Origin: Brachybacterium sp. P6-10-X1
GTDB taxonomy: Bacteria > Actinomycetota > Actinomycetes > Actinomycetales > Dermabacteraceae
NCBI RefSeq assembly: GCF_001969445.1
Contig: NZ_CP017297.1
Coordinates: 1,984,001-2,048,000, forward strand
DNA length: 64,000 nt
Reading direction: 5' to 3'
Shown here: one piece after another, positions 42,139 to 50,338 of the stretch
How the letters are laid out: each line of letters begins with the position of its first letter
Position numbering within the stretch: position 1 is the stretch's first letter
The notes under the pieces: generated by a model
Database searches by the model: none
Told to the model about the DNA's origin: nothing
What the model saw: only the letters and a program-made list of their open reading frames with translations
Translations under genes and position numbers: made by a program

Positions 42139-42728
42139 TGTCCCTCCTGCACGGGGATCGGGGTGCGATGGAAGTTCTGGGAGGACCGTGAGGGCGTCGG
42201 CCCCCGCTGGCCGAGGTACCGGTTGAGGTTGCCGGCGCTGCCGTAGGGGTTGTCCGCGGCGCTCGAGAGCCGGAAGAAGCACAGCTGGCCGATCTTCATG
42301 CCCGGCCAGAGCGCCACGGGCAGGGTCGCCATGTTCGACAGCTCCAGGGTGATGTGCCCCTGGAAGCCGGGGTCGATGAAGCCGGCCGTCGAGTGCGTCA
42401 GCAGGCCCAGCCGACCCAGCGAGCTCTTGCCCTCCAGCCGGGCGGCGACATCCTCGGGCAGGGTGATCTGCTCGAAGGTGGAGGCGAGCACGAACTCACC
42501 GGGATGGAGCATGTACGGTTCCTGCGGGTCCACGGCGACCTCGCGGGTGAGATCTCCCTGCTCCTGGGCGGGGTCGATCATCGCGTACTTGTGGTTGTCG
42601 AAGAGCCGGAAGTAGCGGTCGATCCGCACGTCGACGGAGGCGGGTTGGATCATCGAGGCGTCGAAGGGGTCCAGCCGCACCCGTCCGGCATCGATCTGGC
42701 TCCGGATGTCATGGTCGCTCAGCAGCAC
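42135..42728 (-). CDS. dcd: dCTP deaminase, probably bifunctional (dUMP-forming)
   Basis: Trimeric nucleotide enzyme of 197 residues that deaminates dCTP; actinobacterial forms such as that of Mycobacterium tuberculosis also hydrolyse the dUTP to dUMP. Family motifs are [20 protein letters not shown] and [15 protein letters not shown], with the catalytic glutamate in the latter, and [10 protein letters not shown] near the end. The C-terminal [17 protein letters not shown] matches the actinobacterial type. The GTG start at 42728 lies six bases after TAGGCT, so the mRNA is leaderless. A coupled unknown gene follows. Confidence 0.96.
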   Translation of the reverse strand: MLLSDHDIRSQIDAGRVRLDPFDASMIQPASVDVRIDRYFRLFDNHKYAMIDPAQEQGDLTREVAVDPQEPYMLHPGEFVLASTFEQITLPEDVAARLEGKSSLGRLGLLTHSTAGFIDPGFQGHITLELSNMATLPVALWPGMKIGQLCFFRLSSAADNPYGSAGNLNRYLGQRGPTPSRSSQNFHRTPIPVQEGQ

Positions 42729-42734
42729 GGCGCC

Positions 42735-42740
42735 AGCCTA
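42735..42740 (-). promoter_or_regulatory. -10 hexamer, leaderless promoter of dcd
   Basis: TAGGCT on the minus strand ends six bases before the GTG at 42728. Confidence 0.65.
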
Positions 42741-43032
42741 TCCGCACCGCTGCCACGAGGGCAGGGGTGACCACTCCGTCGGCCGCCGCAGCTCGGGGCT
42801 CATGGTCGCCTACGGGCGACATAGCGTGAGCGCTGCCCATATCGCCACTACGCACGCCACACCGCCAGTACCCGACGATGCATCTGCCCTCCTCCTGCGG
42901 TACGACGCCGCGCTCCGACCCGGCACGCGCCTCTCGGCACGGTTCGCACCATGGTCCCAGCTCAGGTATGCTGGTCCGCGTTGCCCCGAGCAACGGCGAT
43001 CGCGGAGGTCGTCGAGGCCCGGTCGGCGATGC
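42741..43032. other. Gene-free spacer between dcd and tRNA-Gly
   Basis: I see no protein or RNA gene here. The end near the tRNA has TATGCT about 65 bases upstream of tRNA-Gly as a plausible -10, and the other end is the dcd promoter. Confidence 0.4.
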
Positions 43033-43103
43033 GCGGGTGTAGTTCAATGGTAGAACTTCAGCTTCCCAAGCTGACAGCGCGGGTTCGATTCCCGTCACCC
43101 GCT
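43033..43103 (+). tRNA. tRNA-Gly (CCC)
   Basis: 71-base cloverleaf. Acceptor GCGGGTG/CACCCGC, D-arm GTTC-AATGGTA-GAAC, anticodon stem TCAGC/GCTGA with loop TTCCCAA (anticodon CCC), T-arm GCGGG-TTCGATT-CCCGT. No encoded CCA. Confidence 0.95.
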
Positions 43104-43109
43104 CTCCTG

Positions 43110-43137
43110 GAACCGTCGGCCCCACAGCCGACGGTTC
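43110..43137 (+). terminator. Terminator after tRNA-Gly
   Basis: GAACCGTCGGC at 43110-43120 pairs perfectly with 43127-43137 around six bases, followed by TTCC. Confidence 0.8.
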
Positions 43138-43211
43138 TTCCGTGTCCGGCCCCGACAGGAGAGCTGCACCGCAGGCGTCGGCGCGATTCTCCGCCCCCTT
43201 TCGTCGTGGTG

Positions 43212-43217
43212 TAAGAA
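43212..43217 (+). promoter_or_regulatory. Candidate -10 of the tetR gene at 43224, leaderless spacing
   Basis: TAAGAA sits six bases before the ATG at 43224. It differs from TANNNT at the last base, so this is the weakest of the leaderless set. Confidence 0.4.
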
Positions 43218-43223
43218 TGCGTC

Positions 43224-43799
43224 ATGCCCAAGATCATCGGAGGCTCCCTCGAGGAGCATCGCGAACGCACGCGCGAGAAGATCTTCATCGCGCTCGCCGA
43301 GCTGCTGGAGACCCAGGACTTCGAGAGGATCACGTTCTCGCGGATCGCGACCGCCGCCGGAGTCGGCCGCACCGCGATGTACAACCACTTCCCGGACCGC
43401 GAGACCCTGCTGGTCGAGTACGCGCTCCATGAGACCTCCGACTACATCGCCCAGCTGCGGGCCGGGGTCAGCGACTCGGCCACGCCGCGTGAGGCCGCGC
43501 TCGCCTACGTGCGCACCCAGCTGGAGCTGACGGTCTCCTTCCACATGCCGCAGTCGATGGGCAAGGCGTCCTTGACCCAGGATGCCGTCGCGCGGATGCG
43601 TGAGCACGTGGTGCTGATCGAGGACGTGCTGCGTCGGATCGTGCACGACGGGATCACCAGCGGTGACTTCGCCGCCGACCTCGACGTCGATGCGACCGTG
43701 CCGATCATCAACTCGCTGCTGGTCGGTTCGGCCGCTCGACGGTTCTCGCGGCCCGCGCTGGAGCGGTTCGTGCTGCGGGGGCTCGGCGCGGCGGTCTGA
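43224..43799 (+). CDS. TetR/AcrR family transcriptional regulator
   Basis: Regulator of 191 residues. The helix-turn-helix covers about residues 15-62 (REKIFIALAELLETQDFERI, then FSRIATAAGVGRTAMYNHFP), followed by a helical ligand domain (ETLLVEYALHETSDYIAQLRAG and onward). There is no ribosome site, and the spacing to TAAGAA suggests a leaderless message. No divergent partner exists; the next gene converges on it. Target and ligand are unknown. Confidence 0.9.
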   Translation: MPKIIGGSLEEHRERTREKIFIALAELLETQDFERITFSRIATAAGVGRTAMYNHFPDRETLLVEYALHETSDYIAQLRAGVSDSATPREAALAYVRTQLELTVSFHMPQSMGKASLTQDAVARMREHVVLIEDVLRRIVHDGITSGDFAADLDVDATVPIINSLLVGSAARRFSRPALERFVLRGLGAAV

Positions 43800-43844
43800 T
43801 CCGCGACGTCCCGTCCCGGGGTCTGCGCGCCCTGTCCGCAGAAA

Positions 43845-43901
43845 CGGGACGTGAGCGGCGCGAGCTGTACTCATGGCTCAGCGCGTGCCGCTCACGTCCC
43901 G
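43845..43901. terminator. Long inverted repeat between convergent genes
   Basis: CGGGACGTGAGCGGC at 43845-43859 pairs perfectly with 43887-43901 around a 27-base loop that itself holds GCGAGC facing GCTC. It lies between the tetR stop and the stop of the large membrane gene, so it is probably a bidirectional terminator. Confidence 0.6.
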
Positions 43902-43948
43902 AATCCGTCGACGCAACAGCACGGGTCCCGCCCGGCACTGACCGGTCA

Positions 43949-44035
43949 GCGGACGTCGTCGCCCTTCCACCGACCGCTCAGCGGACGTCGTCGCCCTTCC
44001 ACCGACCGCTCAGCGGACGTCGTCGCCCTTCCCGC
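43949..44035. repeat. 32-bp tandem repeat spanning the stop codon of the large membrane gene
   Basis: Units start at 43949, 43981 and 44013, each beginning GCGGACGTCGTCGCCCTTCC. The stop codon (44010-44012) lies at the junction of units two and three, so the last codons of the gene are copied twice downstream of its stop. Confidence 0.9.
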
Positions 44036-46481
44036 GCCGGCCCCGCTTCCCGGAGCGGGCAGATTTCTGAGCCGCCGCCGGAACCTGCTCGGCGTCCTCC
44101 TCGACCTCCCAGTCCATGGCGTCCAGACCGTCCGAGGACTCCTCCTCGGCGCGGGAGAACAGCGGGCGGGAGATCTCCCCGACCTCGTCCTCCAGGTCGA
44201 CCTCGGCCGCCGTCGAGGCGATCACCCAGCAGGTCAACGCGATGATCAGGGCGATCACGGCGATACCCCAGCGCAGATACACACTGGTTCCGTCGGTGTT
44301 CATCGCCACGATGGCGGAGACGCCGAGGGCCGAGAGCAGGGACGAGGTCAGCAGCAGCGGCAGCGCCACGGACCCGATCACGGAGCGCAGGGTGCCGGTC
44401 AGCACCGCACCGCCGAGGGCACCGGAGTGTCCCCAGGAGCCGGGGCCGCCGTAGCGTCCGTGACCGATGATCGCGGCCGCGTTCTCCAGGGTCGCACCGG
44501 CCCCGAGCGACCACAGGCCGAGGGCGAGGGCGGTCAGGACCGCCCCGATGACCAGCCCCGGCAGCGCGGCCGGGCCGAGGCCGAAGCCGGCCACGATCGG
44601 CATCAGCACGACGATCACCACGGCGGGCAGCACCGCACGGCGCACCATGTCCGGCAGGTCCTCGAGGTTCACGGAGGCGCGCTTCTCGAGCATCGCCGCC
44701 CGGGTCCCGACGACGGCGCTGGCGCCCAGTCGGCGGGCGCCGTCCAGGAGCGAGGCGGTCACCAGCAGCACCGCGACCACGCCGAGGCCGATCCCGCCCA
44801 CCAGGGACAGTGAGGTGGGGCTCAGCCCGTGCAGGGCGCGGTCCTCCCAGACGGTCGCCGCCCGGGGTGCGACCTGGAGCGCGGTGACGATGGGGCCGAG
44901 CGCGGCCAGCCCCGTGAGCGTCGCCGCGAGCAGCAGGGCGGCCCGAGGGCCGGTGGAGGCGCCGGCACCGGCATCGCGCAGCGAGCGCTCCGCCTCCGGT
45001 CGGTCCACGAGGGTCGGCGCCATCAGCGATCCGGCGTGGGCGACGGCCACCACCAGCGCTCCGAGGCCCGTGTAGGACAGCAGGGCCAGTGCCATGCCCG
45101 GCACGCCCGCGCTGAGCACGCTGAGCACGCCGGCGACGATCAGCAGCAGGGCGAGGGCCCCCGCCGCGAGCAGCGCGGTGGAGCCGAGGCCGGCGGCGGT
45201 GCCCAGTGCGCCACCGGTGCGGCTGGTGCGGGCGGTGCGCAGCACGGTGGAGCCGACCCGATTGCCGGTCCCGTCCAGCAGCAGGATCGCGGCGAGCGCG
45301 ACGACGACGCCGATCCCCAGGGCGGAGGCGGCCACCACGCTGGGCGAGATCGTGTACAGCGTGACCATGTCCAGCAGTGCGCTCGCGGGGCGGGAGTCGT
45401 CGGTCTGGGAGACCAGCTTCCCCAGATCGGCGCCGGCCTGGGCGATCTGCGGTTCGAGCTGTTCACGGGGCAACGGCTGCGGACCGGCGATGGCCTGATC
45501 GGTGAAGTTCTCCATGCCGACGTGGCCGAAGCGCAGGTCCTTGTAGGCCGAGGGGAGCCACAGCGCGGCGGCCGCGACCATCCCGGCGCCGCCGAGGAGA
45601 GCGGGGATGACCCCGCCCAGACGCAGCGCCCCGCGCTCGTGGCCGGGCCGTCCCCGGTGCGGGACGACAGCGACGACGCCGCCGGCGAGCAGGGCGACGC
45701 CGAGGGCGAGCAGCACGACCAGGATGCCCTCGGCGGCCAGCACCGGGACCCCCAGCATGATGCCCATGGCCGAGGCCGCGGTGGTCAGCGCGACCAGGTC
45801 GGCGCTGCCGGCGGCGCCGCGGCGGAACATGCGCGCACCCCGCAGCGGGGCGGCTCCGAGGTTGGCCGGGTCGTCGGTGTCGATCTCGTGCTCGTCGGCC
45901 CCGACCAGGATCGCGGAGGAGGCCGCGGCGGTCTCGAGCGGGGCGGAGGTCACCCGGAGGGCGAGCGCCGAGATGGCCGCGCCCCCGGCCAGCGCCATCA
46001 GCGCCGAGGACCCGGCCGCCTGCAGGAACCACACGATGATGGCGACCGGGAGGATCGCCAGGGCCAGCGCCCCGGTGACGGTCAGCGCCCCCAGCCGGGA
46101 GATCAGGGCGGGGCGGCGCTCGGGGTCCAGGCCCAGAGAGGCCAGCTGCACGGCCAGTCCGCGCCAGGCGGCCAGCGGTCCCAGCGCCAGGCCGACCAGC
46201 ATCATCGCCGAGCGCAGGATGCGGTCGTCGGTCGATCCCGGCACCAGGTACAGCAGCACCACGGCAGGCAGTCCGACCCACAGGATGATCGATCCTGCGG
46301 CGGACAGCTGTCGGCCGAGGCGGCGTCCGAGGTCGTCGTCCACCTCGACCGCGTCCTCGTCGCGCTGCAGGCGACTGGGGACGACGGCACCGGCGATCAG
46401 GGCGGCCACCGAGAGCACGCCGAGCACCAGCAGGGTCACGGCGATGTCATCGCCCAAGGGGAATTGAGTGATCAGGTCCAA
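44010..46481 (-). CDS. Large membrane protein, likely catalytically dead membrane pyrophosphatase homologue
   Basis: 823 residues, about 16 hydrophobic segments, then an acidic tail ending in a basic RSGKRGRRGKG stretch. Several segments align in order with H+/Na+-pumping membrane pyrophosphatases known from memory: GARMFRRGAAGSADLV (about 215) with the GADLV motif region, RTSRTGGALGTAAGLGSTAL (418) with the TGPATNIIAGLAVGLESTAL region, and VRRAVLPAVVIVVLMPIVAG (613) plus LENAAAIIGHGRYGGPGSWG (665) with the region around GGAWDNAKKYIE. The aspartates that bind pyrophosphate and metal (DNVGDNVGD, DTVGDPFKD) are all absent. Start TTG at 46481 after GGAAG. It follows the NHLRC2-like gene by 44 bases. 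Function unknown. Confidence 0.7.
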   Translation of the reverse strand: MDLITQFPLGDDIAVTLLVLGVLSVAALIAGAVVPSRLQRDEDAVEVDDDLGRRLGRQLSAAGSIILWVGLPAVVLLYLVPGSTDDRILRSAMMLVGLALGPLAAWRGLAVQLASLGLDPERRPALISRLGALTVTGALALAILPVAIIVWFLQAAGSSALMALAGGAAISALALRVTSAPLETAAASSAILVGADEHEIDTDDPANLGAAPLRGARMFRRGAAGSADLVALTTAASAMGIMLGVPVLAAEGILVVLLALGVALLAGGVVAVVPHRGRPGHERGALRLGGVIPALLGGAGMVAAAALWLPSAYKDLRFGHVGMENFTDQAIAGPQPLPREQLEPQIAQAGADLGKLVSQTDDSRPASALLDMVTLYTISPSVVAASALGIGVVVALAAILLLDGTGNRVGSTVLRTARTSRTGGALGTAAGLGSTALLAAGALALLLIVAGVLSVLSAGVPGMALALLSYTGLGALVVAVAHAGSLMAPTLVDRPEAERSLRDAGAGASTGPRAALLLAATLTGLAALGPIVTALQVAPRAATVWEDRALHGLSPTSLSLVGGIGLGVVAVLLVTASLLDGARRLGASAVVGTRAAMLEKRASVNLEDLPDMVRRAVLPAVVIVVLMPIVAGFGLGPAALPGLVIGAVLTALALGLWSLGAGATLENAAAIIGHGRYGGPGSWGHSGALGGAVLTGTLRSVIGSVALPLLLTSSLLSALGVSAIVAMNTDGTSVYLRWGIAVIALIIALTCWVIASTAAEVDLEDEVGEISRPLFSRAEEESSDGLDAMDWEVEEDAEQVPAAAQKSARSGKRGRRGKGDDVR

Positions 46482-46525
46482 GAGACAGCTTCCGACGTCG
46501 GGGCTCGGCAGAGTCGCAGAGCGGC

Positions 46526-48457
46526 TCAGGCGAGCAGGGACAGATCCAGATGGGTGGGGGCGCCGTCGACGACGCGGATCGGCACGCCCCAGTCCTGCTG
46601 ATGCATGTGGCAGGCGGGGAACTCGACCGCGGGATCGGCGTCACAGGAGGCGGCGCGGGCACTGACGTGCAGCACGCCCTCGGGGTAGGCGGGATCCAGG
46701 GTGAGGGTGCGCTCCAGCGAGGTGTCGACGCCGGAGCCGCCGGTGAGCATGGCCGACGGGGTGGTGGAGACGGTGACCTGCGTGGAGGGGCCCAGCGAGT
46801 CGTCGAGCTTGTGCCCCTCGGGCGGGGTGAACAGCACGCGCACGGTCAGCGGTCCGGGGCCGACGTCGGTCACGGGGCGCTCGGAGCGCTGGGCGCCCAG
46901 GTCGATGACGCGCTCGGCGGCCTTGGCGACCGGAACCCAGGTGACGCGGTGGGCCCCGGACTCGACGACGATCAGCTGGCCGATGCCGTCGACCGGGGGG
47001 CCGACGATCGCCGCGGAGGGCTCGTCGAGGTCGGTCGCGACGGTGACGACGGTGACCGGGGCGCTCGAGGCCGCGTCGTCCTCGGTGTGCTCTTCGATGA
47101 TCCGGATCGACCCGTTGTAGGTGTCGGCGACGGCGATGCGTCCGTCGGGCAGCGCGGTGACCGCCAGGGGATGCTGGAGGCGGGCGATGTCCGCGGACCC
47201 GTCGACATGACCGAAGTCGAACAGGCCCTCTCCGACGAGGGTGCTGACCTGCATGGTCTGCGGGTCCAGCACACGCACCGCAGAGGTCTCGGAGTCGGCG
47301 ACGACGATGCGGCCGTCGCGCAGCTCGTCGAGGCCGGAGGGCTGCGCCCACCAGGAGGAGACGGCGGGCCCGTCGACCAATCCTTCCTGGGTGGTGCCGG
47401 CGAGCACCATGAGAGCCCCGGTGACCGGGTCGAAGGTCCACAGCTGGTGGACGCCGGCCATCGCGATCACCGAGCGGCCGAGCACGCGGGACCAGGTCAC
47501 GTCCCACGGGGTGGACAGCGCGTAGTTGCGCGCGTCGCCCTCGCCGCGCGGCTGCTGATCGCCCTGCATCCACTGGGAGCCCGAACCGGCGACGGTGCTC
47601 ACCTCGGTCGCGGTGCGCGAGCGCAGCAGACGATCCTGGCCCACCTTCACCCCGCGCAGGAGGTGATTGGAGGTGTCGGTGACCAGCAGGTCGTAGCCGA
47701 CCTCCGAGGCGATCTCGTCCGGGAGCGCGAGGACACCGTTGGGCTCGGCGAACTGCGCGGTCTCCCCGTCGCCGTCGACATGGCCGCGAGCGCCGGTGCC
47801 GATGATCTCGTCGACGGTCTGGCCGTCGTTCTGGAAGACCACCAGGCGGTGCTGGCCGGCGTCGGAGACGACCAGTCGCCCGTCGGGCAGGGTGGTGAGC
47901 TTGGAGGGGAAGCGGAGGGTCTGGGGCACCCGCTCGGTCAGCACGGTCGGCGCCGGTCCGCGGCGCAGCGAGCCGTCGGCCTCCCCCTCGACGACGAGAC
48001 GGGCGACCAGTTGGTCGATGTTCTCCCCGTGCCCCTCGCCGGAGAGGTTGCCGGCGATGCGCCCGTGGGTGTCGAGCACCATCAGGGTCGGCCAGGCCCG
48101 GGCGCCGTACTCGGACCAGGTCTCCAGCTCCGGATCGTCGATGACGGGGTGGGAGACCTCGTAGCGCTCGATGTTCGCGGCCAGTGCCTCGGGGTCCTTC
48201 TCGAACTCGAACTTCGGGGAATGGACGCCGACTACGACCAGCTCATCGGCCCATTTCTCCTCCAGGGGCCGCAGCTCGTCCAGGACGTGCAGGCAGTTCA
48301 CGCAGCAGAACGTCCAGAAATCCAGCAGGACGATCTTTCCCCGCAGCGACTCCAGGTCGAGGTCGACGCCGCCCGTGTTCAGCCACCCGCGCCCACGCAG
48401 CGGGGAACCGTGGGCGCGGTCGGTCAAGGGCGCGGAGGGGTCGCTCGGTGTGGTCAT
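46526..48457 (-). CDS. NHLRC2-like protein: thioredoxin domain plus NHL beta-propeller
   Basis: 643 residues. A thioredoxin/TlpA-like domain occupies about residues 20-165 (SLRGKIVLLDFWTFCCVNCL, with CCVNC as the redox site, and WPTLMVLDTHGRIAG). A six-bladed NHL propeller follows (repeats such as GRLVVSDAGQHRLVVFQNDG and GRIAVADTYNGSIRIIEEH), then a C-terminal strand domain with CDADPAVEFPACHMHQQDWG. This is the domain order of NHLRC2. No signal peptide is seen, so it should be cytosolic. It precedes the membrane pyrophosphatase-like gene by 44 bases, probably in one operon. Confidence 0.93.
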   Translation of the reverse strand: MTTPSDPSAPLTDRAHGSPLRGRGWLNTGGVDLDLESLRGKIVLLDFWTFCCVNCLHVLDELRPLEEKWADELVVVGVHSPKFEFEKDPEALAANIERYEVSHPVIDDPELETWSEYGARAWPTLMVLDTHGRIAGNLSGEGHGENIDQLVARLVVEGEADGSLRRGPAPTVLTERVPQTLRFPSKLTTLPDGRLVVSDAGQHRLVVFQNDGQTVDEIIGTGARGHVDGDGETAQFAEPNGVLALPDEIASEVGYDLLVTDTSNHLLRGVKVGQDRLLRSRTATEVSTVAGSGSQWMQGDQQPRGEGDARNYALSTPWDVTWSRVLGRSVIAMAGVHQLWTFDPVTGALMVLAGTTQEGLVDGPAVSSWWAQPSGLDELRDGRIVVADSETSAVRVLDPQTMQVSTLVGEGLFDFGHVDGSADIARLQHPLAVTALPDGRIAVADTYNGSIRIIEEHTEDDAASSAPVTVVTVATDLDEPSAAIVGPPVDGIGQLIVVESGAHRVTWVPVAKAAERVIDLGAQRSERPVTDVGPGPLTVRVLFTPPEGHKLDDSLGPSTQVTVSTTPSAMLTGGSGVDTSLERTLTLDPAYPEGVLHVSARAASCDADPAVEFPACHMHQQDWGVPIRVVDGAPTHLDLSLLA

Positions 48458-48692
48458 GGGGTCCAGTGAACCCTGTTTCGAGGCGCAGTGGCCAACTCAG
48501 ATGACGGTCGTGGACATTCGCACTCCCGACCCGCGGGAGCGGTCGAGGGCGGCGGCGGAGAGGCGACACGGGTTCCGGACCCGTCCGGGGACCGGCGCGT
48601 GGAGCTGTGCGCAGGGAAAAGCGCGAGCAAGGGCACGGGCCGGCGCGCAGGCAGGGGTGCGGGTCGGAGCGCGGGCAGGGACATCGGCCTGC

Positions 48693-49490
48693 TCACCAGG
48701 TGGCGACCCATGCCGCCAGGTCCGGGTCCGTCAGGGAGTCCAGGACGAGATCGGCCGCCGGAGCGGGATGGCCGGGCGCCGGCACCGCGATGAGGCGCAG
48801 CCCGGCGTCGCGGGCGGCGCGCGCTCCGGTCCCGGAATCCTCGAGGGCGAGGGCCTGGCCCGGCCGGACCCCGAGGGCACGGGCCGCCGCGGCGTACATG
48901 TCGGGGGCCGGCTTCGGGCGCTCGACGGTGTCCGAGGCCTCCAGCACCGCGAAGTGCTCGCGCAGGCCTCCGAGGTGCAGCTTGTCCTGGAGGGATTCCA
49001 GCCACGAGTTCGAGGCGCAGCCCAGCGGGACGCGCGCCCCGGCGGCCACGATGATCTCGCGGGCACCCGGGAGCAGGCGGATACCACCGGCGAGCTCACG
49101 GTCGAACGCGCTGTGGAGGTCGGCCAGGAGCGCCTCGCTGCTGCTGTCGGACCGCTCCGCGAGGATCGCGGCCGCGTCCTCGATGGTCGAGCCGTGCAGC
49201 GCGGCGTCGTCCTCCCGGCGCAGTCGAGCCCCGTGGGCGGCGACCACGGCGTCCTGGGCGAGCTGCCAGACGCTCTCGGTGTCCAGCAGCAGCCCGTCGC
49301 AGTCGAAGACGACCGCCTGCGGTGTCCAGTCGCCGAAGACCTGCCGGAACCGCTCGGGGCTGCCCGTGACAGAGGCGGGAGCCGAGGCGCCGGGGGCGGG
49401 ATCAGGAGCCGATGCAGCGGGGAACGCCGCTCCCGGGGACGCCGCTCCGGCCGTGCGATCACCTGCGCCGGGGGCGGGGACGGGACTCAT
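48693..49490 (-). CDS. HAD superfamily phosphatase (beta-phosphoglucomutase-like), copy 1
   Basis: 265 residues. The HAD nucleophile motif is AVVFDCDGLLLDTESVW near residue 60, motif II in LGCASNSWLESL, the lysine in TVERPKPAPDMYAAAARALGV and the acidic motif in ALALEDSGTGARAARDAG. A Pro/Ala-rich stretch of about 45 residues precedes the domain. Its ATG overlaps the stop of the second HAD gene as ATGA, so both are translated together. Sugar-phosphate or nucleotide phosphatase activity is likely; the substrate is not evident. Confidence 0.9.
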   Translation of the reverse strand: MSPVPAPGAGDRTAGAASPGAAFPAASAPDPAPGASAPASVTGSPERFRQVFGDWTPQAVVFDCDGLLLDTESVWQLAQDAVVAAHGARLRREDDAALHGSTIEDAAAILAERSDSSSEALLADLHSAFDRELAGGIRLLPGAREIIVAAGARVPLGCASNSWLESLQDKLHLGGLREHFAVLEASDTVERPKPAPDMYAAAARALGVRPGQALALEDSGTGARAARDAGLRLIAVPAPGHPAPAADLVLDSLTDPDLAAWVATW

Positions 49491-50197
49491 CGCCGCACGT
49501 CCCAGCCGGCGATCCAGTCGGTCAGCACGTCGTCCTCGAGGGTGGTCAGGCGGCGCTGGGCGCGGGGATCCTGCCCGGGGATGGACGGCACGGCGATCAG
49601 GTGCAGCCCGGCGGAGAGCGCGGCGGACGCTCCGGTCTCTGAGTCCTCGAAGCCGAGGCAGTCGGTGGGGTCGACGCCGAGCATCTCGGCGGCCCGCAGG
49701 TAGATGTCCGGTGCGGGCTTGGGATGGGTGATGTCCTCGACCGCGACGTGAGCGTCGACCACCGCGTCCAGGCCGGTGGCCTCGAGCTTGTGATCGAGCA
49801 TGTCCCGCGGTGAGTTCGAGGCGATCGCGACCGGACGCTTCGCCGCCACGGCCCGCACGGCCTCCATGCCTCCGGGCAGCGGCACCAGCTGCTCGCGATC
49901 CCGCAGGCCTTCGCGGTGGGCGGCCAGCAGTTCCTCGGCGACGATCTCGGGAGCCTTGTCGACCAGGCGGCCGATCACGGTCACGACCATCTCCGCCGAT
50001 TGCCCGGTGACCTGGCGTCGGGTGGCGGGGTTCATCCGGACCTGGTGCATCGCGAGGTAGGCGTCCTGCACACGGACCCATTCGGCCTCGGTGTCCACCA
50101 GCAGCCCGTCGAAGTCGAAGATGACGGCGGCGGGGGTCCAGGCGGGCGGCCAGGTGTCCAGCGGGGACGACGGCAGGGGCACGGGTGCGGAGCTCAT
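49487..50197 (-). CDS. HAD superfamily phosphatase (beta-phosphoglucomutase-like), copy 2
   Basis: 236 residues, paralogous to the next gene. Motif I is AVIFDFDGLLVDTEAEW, motif II VAIASNSPRDML, the lysine is in ITHPKPAPDIYLRAAEMLGV and the acidic motif in LGFEDSETGASAALSAG. The ATG at 50197 has GGAGGC upstream. A run of ten C lies about 20 bases before the start. The tandem pair of related HAD genes suggests duplication in this lineage. Confidence 0.92.
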   Translation of the reverse strand: MSSAPVPLPSSPLDTWPPAWTPAAVIFDFDGLLVDTEAEWVRVQDAYLAMHQVRMNPATRRQVTGQSAEMVVTVIGRLVDKAPEIVAEELLAAHREGLRDREQLVPLPGGMEAVRAVAAKRPVAIASNSPRDMLDHKLEATGLDAVVDAHVAVEDITHPKPAPDIYLRAAEMLGVDPTDCLGFEDSETGASAALSAGLHLIAVPSIPGQDPRAQRRLTTLEDDVLTDWIAGWDVRR

Positions 50198-50274
50198 GAT
50201 GCCTCCAGCGTATCGATCCCCCCCCCCTGCACGATGTCTCAGCGCGCCCGGCGCGGCCTCACGGGACCCCCTGG

Positions 50275-50334
50275 CCCCGGCCACGCCGACCGACGGGCCG
50301 CGCTCCCCGGCCACGCCGACCGACGGGCCGCGCG
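50275..50334. repeat. 30-bp tandem repeat, two copies, just behind metY
   Basis: Identical 30-base units at 50275-50304 and 50305-50334 (CCCCGGCCACGCCGACCGAC...), five bases after the metY stop on the minus strand. Confidence 0.88.
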
Positions 50335-50338
50335 GCGC

